This document shows positions 57,098 through 64,000 of a stretch of 64,000 nt of DNA, one piece after another (position 1 is the first letter of the stretch; each line of letters opens with the position of its first letter). The DNA lies in NCBI RefSeq assembly GCF_021917145.1, contig NC_061067.1:1122898-1186897 (forward strand), written 5' to 3'. This stretch comes from Hypomesus transpacificus (taxonomy: Eukaryota; Chordata; Actinopteri; Osmeriformes; Osmeridae). The notes beneath the pieces were generated by a model, which made no database searches, had not been told where the DNA came from, and saw only the letters and a list, made by a program, of their open reading frames with translations. The position numbers and the translations under genes were made by a program.

Positions 57098-59640
57098 GCC
57101 TCTGTGTCTGTCGAGGACGGATAAAAGAGTTGCAATTAATAGAGGAAGCTTTGGATTGGGACTACACTCTGCTGTGTGTGCTCATTTGAACAGAACATCC
57201 CTTAATGTTATTTGCCGACAGCCTCTGAAAGGACTACACGGTACACACACACGCACACACACACACACACACATTTCCCTCTGTTACTCTGTGTGAGCAC
57301 AGTGTAACCCAAGCGGGGTGCTCCATTAATAGACAACACAATGCCTCTCTCACAATTACCAGTTGCATGTGGCAGAGTGGAAATGTACAAAGGGCCAGAT
57401 ATGCAAATGGTGGTTTAATTCCAGACCTCTTTTGTGTCGTGGCGGTGATTTCTACCTTGTTGGTTCAGAGGTTCAATTAACCGTTGGTGGATCTTCTACA
57501 ATGGGAATCCTACTCTCCCTGCCCTTTCTTCTGTTCCAGTGAGGAGATGGAAGCTGATGCTATGGAAATTACAGCTTTGCCATGAATGTACAATGATGTG
57601 CACAATAGGTTTACCATGTGGATAAGTAGATTTGTCGACATTTTAACTGACTTGACACTAATTTCCAATGATAGTTGCTGTCGAAGAGTCAATGGTCCAT
57701 TTGCCTATGGCCAAAGCTGGTCCAAACTATCATTTCAAACCCATCAACAGTATCACAGGAACCCAGTAGTGTGGAGATGAGAGGGAAGGAGATTCCTCTC
57801 TTAGCTCCTCTGCCTTTGAAGTTTCCGTCACATTGAAGACTCATCAAGTCATGGCTTAGGGCAAGGTTTGGCCACGTCTCAGCGCTGACATTTTTCTCCG
57901 TTGTTGTGAAGGTTTTCTCACTCAGAGCCTCTGAGTGTCGTGCCACAAGCCTCACCCTGACATCAGCTGTATTGATGACTATGCTCAGTGACATTTAGGC
58001 GTCTTATGAGGTGATAACCTGACATTATAACAATAACGTTTGTTTTTCAAGTGTGGAAAATCCTAGAATTGGGGAGTTAAAGCATTAGATGTTCACTGTT
58101 TTAGGGCTAAGTTATTAAAACACTATGAGAGACCCACATAACCACTTGGAAATAATTTGACACTTGTTCCCTAGGACTCGATAAGTATTCCGAACACCAC
58201 CTTAAAATAATCAATGGAGTTTTGTTTCCAACTGCCGTAATGAGGGTGTGATTGACAGTAATGTGTAGATTCTCTCCCTGGCTCACTGACACTGCGTCTC
58301 TGTTGCCATGGTTATATCATTATCTATGAATTTAAAGCAGAAGCCAGGCATGTTCACCAACATAATGATATGATGTAGATCAGAGCAGCATTGTTGTACA
58401 CACAATGAGGGAGGCGGCAGAGTGCCAAAGCACTCTTGTCTTTTCTCAACATTTACTCCATAGATAAAAGAGATGAATGCTAGGTTATTTTACTCTGTAA
58501 TTTTTTGACTGTATCACAAGCTCTGTCAATAGTGAAGATCGTTTGGTTGTGCTTTTATTTACTGTGCTGGTTTTGTATTTTGAAATATGTATTTGAGAAA
58601 TTGTGATTGACAGAGAATGTTTATTAGACCAGTCTTAAGATTCTCAAGCCTGGCCTGCAGTTATCCCTTTTATCCATTGGGAGGTGCTGTCTCTATCTCA
58701 TAGGTTAGCTTTCTCCCTCACGCTCAGTGCATGTCTGTATGCTCAATCTTGGTTCATGTTCTCATCACATGATTATGTCTAGCAGGTGACCTTGGAACTC
58801 AGAAACAAATATAAAAAATAACTATACATAATATAAAATCACCAAGATCAGACTCTGTAAATGTCTGGAACTAAGTGCAAAAGACACACACAGAAAAACA
58901 CAGACACACACAGACACAGACACACACACACACACACACAGGGCTGCCTCTGCATCCTGGTGTCAGGTTACTGTAATGCCCTTCTGCTGCTCCACACCTC
59001 GCCTGGTCTCTCACAGAGGCGAGAGGAGCAGCTCTGGACTGCCAGTGGATTTACTTCCCAGATCTCCGTCTGCATATTTCAACAGTCGTGCCCAGGCATG
59101 CCACACAGTCGTGCCCAGGCATGCCACACAGCCGTCAACATGAACCCAACCCCAGCTGGGTCTCCTGGAGGAGGCAAAGGCACCAAACGTTCATCTGAAG
59201 GGAAGGATGGATGAAGACGCACTGGAGAAGCGGTGGAGTAGGGAAGGGCAGAGCAACCACAGACTTGGCAGTGGAGCTGCATAAACAACTTATCGGTATG
59301 GACAGACTCGATCCCTGACCAGAGAGACCTCCTCTCCGTGGGGAGTGGATGATATTGGGATTGGCTGTGATCCACATACTGCCACGGGGTCTAATGCACC
59401 AGCACACCCTGGAAATGACTGTCTCACACACTCCCTCCTTTCATTCTGCCTCGTCTCTCTCTAACCCTGGTTGTAGGGTTAGGGTTAAGGTTGGAGTTTG
59501 GTTGCGGCTAACCCTACCTCCTACCCACAACAGGGATGGGGTGAGTTGTAGTAGCAAGGTCAGAAATAGGATGAGGGCCCCATATAACCATAACCCTAAC
59601 CCTAATACCATAACCATTGCCACCACACCTCACCCTATCT

Positions 59641-59689
<49 letters not shown>
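59641..59689. repeat. (CT)n microsatellite
   Basis: About 24 CT units in intergenic sequence. Confidence 0.95.
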
Positions 59690-59694
<5 letters not shown>

Positions 59695-60238
59695 GAGTCT
59701 CCTGTCTCTTCCTCTCTCTTTTTCTGTTTATCTCTTTTGGTTCTCTCTTTCTTTCTTTAAGGAGAGGGTCCGGCTTTGGGCTAGCGGGGAGTAGAAGGGG
59801 CGTAAGGGGGCAGAGGGCAGGAGGGTAGTCAATTGGAAGGGTGGTTGGTAACTGTGAGAGGTCTAAAATATAATGCATTTGAAATGAAATGAGAAGATTT
59901 GCAGAGAAATGGAATATCAGAGCACGAGGAGGGTTCCGTGGACAGAGCTCTGTGGATGTGTGTGTGTGTTTGAGTGTGTGTGTGTTTGAGTGTGTGTGTG
60001 TGTGAGTAATGTGATGCAGGCCGGCTCTGCTCCTATGACTTCCTCCCTCCTGGTCGGATGGAGATTAAGGGCCATTAAAGGCTCTTTGCTGCATGTGCAG
60101 TTTCTATTGATCACATCGACTCAACTGGCTTATCCAATGATCCGATTACAAGTGTTGTCCACTATCCTTCCTCCACCCCCCCCCCCCACTCCTTCATTTC
60201 CCCTCTCCCCTCTCCCCTGCCCCTCTCATCTATCTTCT

Positions 60239-60447
<209 letters not shown>

Positions 60448-63400
60448 ACCCTCGTTGCATGGGGCTGTGCTTGTCCCCACTGATGTCAGCATGAGGTGCA
60501 GTCCAGCAAGGCCAAGCCCCAAGACAAGCGTCTGGCTCTTTGTGTGTAAATATGTGTGTGTTTGTGTGTGTGCGTGGTTCTCTGTCTCCTTGTGTGTCTG
60601 CCAATTCCATGAGAGGTAAAAGAGGTCAATACCTTTCAATGAGACGAATAGGAAGAAGGCCTGTTCACTAGAGATCTCAATATGTCGAGATCATTTGAAA
60701 AGCCTCCGACCTGCCTCCGCCCACCTCCCCAGCATGGTCAACCAGTCCTGAGGGAGTGCTCAGCAGGACCACTGTGGTTAATAATATTGACAGAGGCTCT
60801 TGTAAATCTGCTTAGATTCCACAGTACAGGAATTGTCCTACTAGTCTTGCTGAATCATGAGGTTTCCAGCTGCACTGGCAACCCATTCCCCCAGTATCTT
60901 TGTATCCACAATGTGGTTGTAATGAACCACCTGGGACTCTGAGTAAGACTATGCTAGACTGTGCCTTCAAAGTTTAGGTTTAAAGCTATTTCAGATTGGG
61001 ATCTTACACTACTTTTATGAATTGAGTTGGATTAGAGAGAGATAAATTAAAGGAACATTTAAGAATATCAGAGTAGACGTTTTCATATCAAGCGGTGATC
61101 TGAATTTAATTCAGGTTCAATGCAGAAAAACTTTGTGTCAGCAAAAATGTATGGATCGCAGATAGATTTACCCTACAGGGAGAATGTGATGGATCTTCAA
61201 AACACAAAAACAAAACTTTTAATGTGAACAAAAACTCCTGTAACAGCTGAGTTTGACATATCAATCTTTGATATATTGCGTCCGCCAGAGACAGAATGGG
61301 TTCTGGTTGTGTACCTTGTGTGCTGTGTCAGACATGTTCTTTGCTGTTCTCTGTCCTGGTTCTATCACCCAGTATCACAGAGGAGAGTTCCACAGGGCCA
61401 GAACAGGCAAAAGAGGGCACTGAGGAGGGTCCTAGTACAGGCTCCACACACTGAGAATATCATGTTATAAATAATCCACCCTGAACACAAGCTGCTTTTG
61501 TTAGCCTCTGAAAAATGAAAATCCTTCGGTTTCACATCCCATCATCAGTGCATGATTCCTACAGTAAGGAAGTTTGTTTTGTAATGTTAGATTCAGCAAA
61601 ATCTGATCTGAGCTCGGAGATGTTCTTCAAGTCAGCTTCTCAGGTGAGACAGAGCGACACAGTCCTGACACTGGACACCTGAAGGAAATGAGTGATCATG
61701 TGGAGTTAGAAAGAGAAGATACCTGTGATAGCGCTTTATGGCTAAAGAGACTGTCTCTTTTCAGCTCGACACTTCAGAGGGCCTTCACAGCTTTACTCCT
61801 GCAAGGAGAGAAACCCTTGGATGTGTGTCCAAAGGAAGAGCAAAACAAGCCAGCGGGTAATCCAGACAATGGGGAAAAAACACCCCATTAGCTCGCATCA
61901 AATTTCCATTTGCTAGCATTCACATCATGTTGTCTCCTGGTTGAGAACAAAAGAACGTGTGGAGAATCCCCATATATCAGAAAAGTGGTGTGTGTACGTC
62001 TGGGCTTTGATATGGTGTCTGAGGTGGGTGAAGGCACTGACCTCCCCCCCGCCACTGCAATTACATCACAGAGGCGAGGCGGCCTACTCCTGGTTCATCC
62101 ATATTCATGAGAGGGCTGGAGGCACAGTCCACACCTTTGATTCCCAGGGATCTGAGCTAACCATTGCATGACAAGTGCATCTGGACACAAAGTGTGTATA
62201 ATAGCTTTCTGCACTGGGGAAAGGGAGACTGTAAGCTGGGACCTATCAAAAAGAGATGGAGAAATACACACACACACACACACAACAAGGATATATGGTG
62301 TGTGTGCGTGTGTGTTTGTCACTCTTCTTCCGTGAGAGAACATTTTAAATTATGTGTATTGAAGTTATTTATGTCTTCCCATGTGTTAACATCACAAGTT
62401 AGTCGGTGACCACAGAGTTATGGATATGAGGCTGATAATGCTTAAAAGTTTTGGATTGTCTCAAAATGATAGATTGATTGATAGATTGATCAAAAATCAA
62501 AAATTGCAGTACACCATACACATTTTAGTGGTACACGCAAACTAAGATACAAATGACCATGTAGAAATAAACAGAACAAAATGACAGTCTGCTGTTGTGC
62601 TGGGATTGCACAGTTTTCATTGTCCTGGTTTTTGTGGGATGGTGTCAGTACCAGCATGTTGCCAGTAGAGGGCCTCAGAGTTAAGGACCCTGCTGCCGTG
62701 GAAACGAGAGATTCCATTTTCTGACACCCACACAGACCCACTGAGCATCCAGCAGCGTAATTCAATTGTTCAGAATGTGTTTATGCTGATATAAAATAAA
62801 ATACTTTTTTTATTACGTTTGTTTAACAACCTGATAGCTTGTCAAAAGGAATGGGTGAAAAATACCATCGTTAAATATAATCTAGTATGCGCTCTGAATA
62901 GAAGAAATACAAAGCAAAATAATTGTGTGCACACATTGTAAAGTCTTCTTTGTGCTAGTCTAAATTACATTCACAATGAGCATTTTTATTAGGTCAATGG
63001 GGATTTTTCCTTTTTTTTTTTTTTTACAGTAAGGGATGTTTACATTTTCTCATATCATAATCCTGAACGACAAAAATGGGGAGTCAAAGCATTGGTTCCT
63101 ACCCAGGAATAAGAGTCATCGCCAACTAGAACAAGCACAGCAGGGAATCTAACATTGCACTGAATGGCTTTCATTTCCCTATTTCTCCGTGTTTGGTTGA
63201 GTCATGTCAGAGCTAAGCTGCAAAATGTTCCCGGAGTAAAAAAAAACAAAACTAAAAAGACAGCAGACTCACCAAATGCGTTGCAGATCTTGAATAATTA
63301 CAGGGAAAAGTATGAACAATTATCGATGGACTGAAAATAAATGACCCCACATATTTTTTACGTTTAGAAAACAGAATAACTGACCCAGATGGATTAATTG

Positions 63401-63779
63401 AATGTGAAATGCAGCTTTTTTACACAATCCATCTGATGAACAATGCTGTGTATCCATCAAATCCATTAAAGTTAAGGCCTGACGAAATAAAACCTTACTC
63501 AGGATATGACGGATTCACAATGACTGCTAAATGATTTGCAGCCCATCTGTGACTGCCCAAACTTGCAGTCACACATTCCTCACATATTTACTATAATCAG
63601 CAGCTCCTGCTGGGCTTGCTGTGTGGAGGAAACAGTCCACTTAGACAGACAGGTGCTCCGTCTCTGAGCCAGCCTACGTCTCCACCTGGATCTCAGGAGG
63701 TCAGGCAGACACTACAGAGACCGGTCTCTCAACAGTACAATCAGTATGGTCACGCTTTCAAGACATATTTAGAGATATA

Positions 63780-63890
63780 GACTCAGTAGATAGATAGGGC
63801 ATATCAGATGATAGAAATATAGAAATATTGAAAGATAAAAAGATAGATATATAGATAGAAAGATATATATATATACATAGAAAGATAGAT
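63780..63890. repeat. GATA-rich low-complexity stretch
   Basis: Irregular AGATAGATAG and ATATATAT words, AT-rich, no coding signal. Confidence 0.8.
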
Positions 63891-64000
63891 AGCTGTGGGG
63901 GAAAATCTAGATGGACAGATGAACAGGTTAGAATGATGGACATATGACAAGCCATGTTTTATATGGTGTGTAATATAACTGCACATAACTGCAGAGCTCT

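Noticed and set aside
59473-59605. Telomere-like TTAGGG words
   Set aside because: Only two or three units in each place, in both orientations; too short for an interstitial telomere.

Overview
This window is nuclear DNA of a vertebrate, almost certainly a ray-finned (teleost) fish. The genes are intron-rich with GT/AG boundaries. The introns are short and full of (CA)n, (CT)n and (GA)n runs. A tRNA-derived SINE of a type common in fish (with the 'gcagacgctcttatccagagcgactta' tail) occurs four times plus a fragment. The encoded proteins match vertebrate families over their full lengths. I rebuilt six genes exon by exon and checked that the intron phases close in every one.

Layout: 1-5.1 kb is gene-poor and holds a small inverted-repeat element, a GGGACA hexanucleotide array and a foldback element. 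From 5.2 to 22 kb, two type II transmembrane serine proteases lie in tandem on the minus strand: a matriptase (st14)-like gene (13357-5164) and tmprss7/matriptase-3 (21981-15122). Both have the order TM-SEA-CUB-CUB-LDLa-trypsin. From 23.3 to about 37 kb, spata13 (ASEF2, a Rho-family GEF) is on the minus strand, with a long repeat-filled first intron. c1qtnf9 (secreted collagen/C1q, 39390-38089), tagln3 (calponin-family, 42542-41251) and abhd10 (mitochondrial alpha/beta hydrolase, 47606-45212) follow, all on the minus strand. ythdf3 (m6A reader, 48498-54988) is on the plus strand, head to head with abhd10. I recognise no gene in 55-64 kb.

The genes do not form one pathway. The interest is structural. 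The two proteases have the same series of intron phases, differing by one LDLa exon, so they are ancient tandem paralogues. Human tmprss7, tagln3 and abhd10 are neighbours on 3q13.2, while human spata13 and c1qtnf9 are neighbours on 13q12; here the two blocks are interleaved. Other points of note: a MITE with a perfect 8-bp target duplication sits about 11 bases inside a tmprss7 intron, at the 5' splice site of exon 4; a SINE is flanked by 43-bp direct repeats; the matriptase-like gene has an apparent swap of LDLa order relative to human ST14 and a furin-like basic site at its activation loop; and ythdf3 carries a histidine-rich expansion. I found no CRISPR array, virus or operon-type system, and nothing that clearly amounts to an undescribed biological system.
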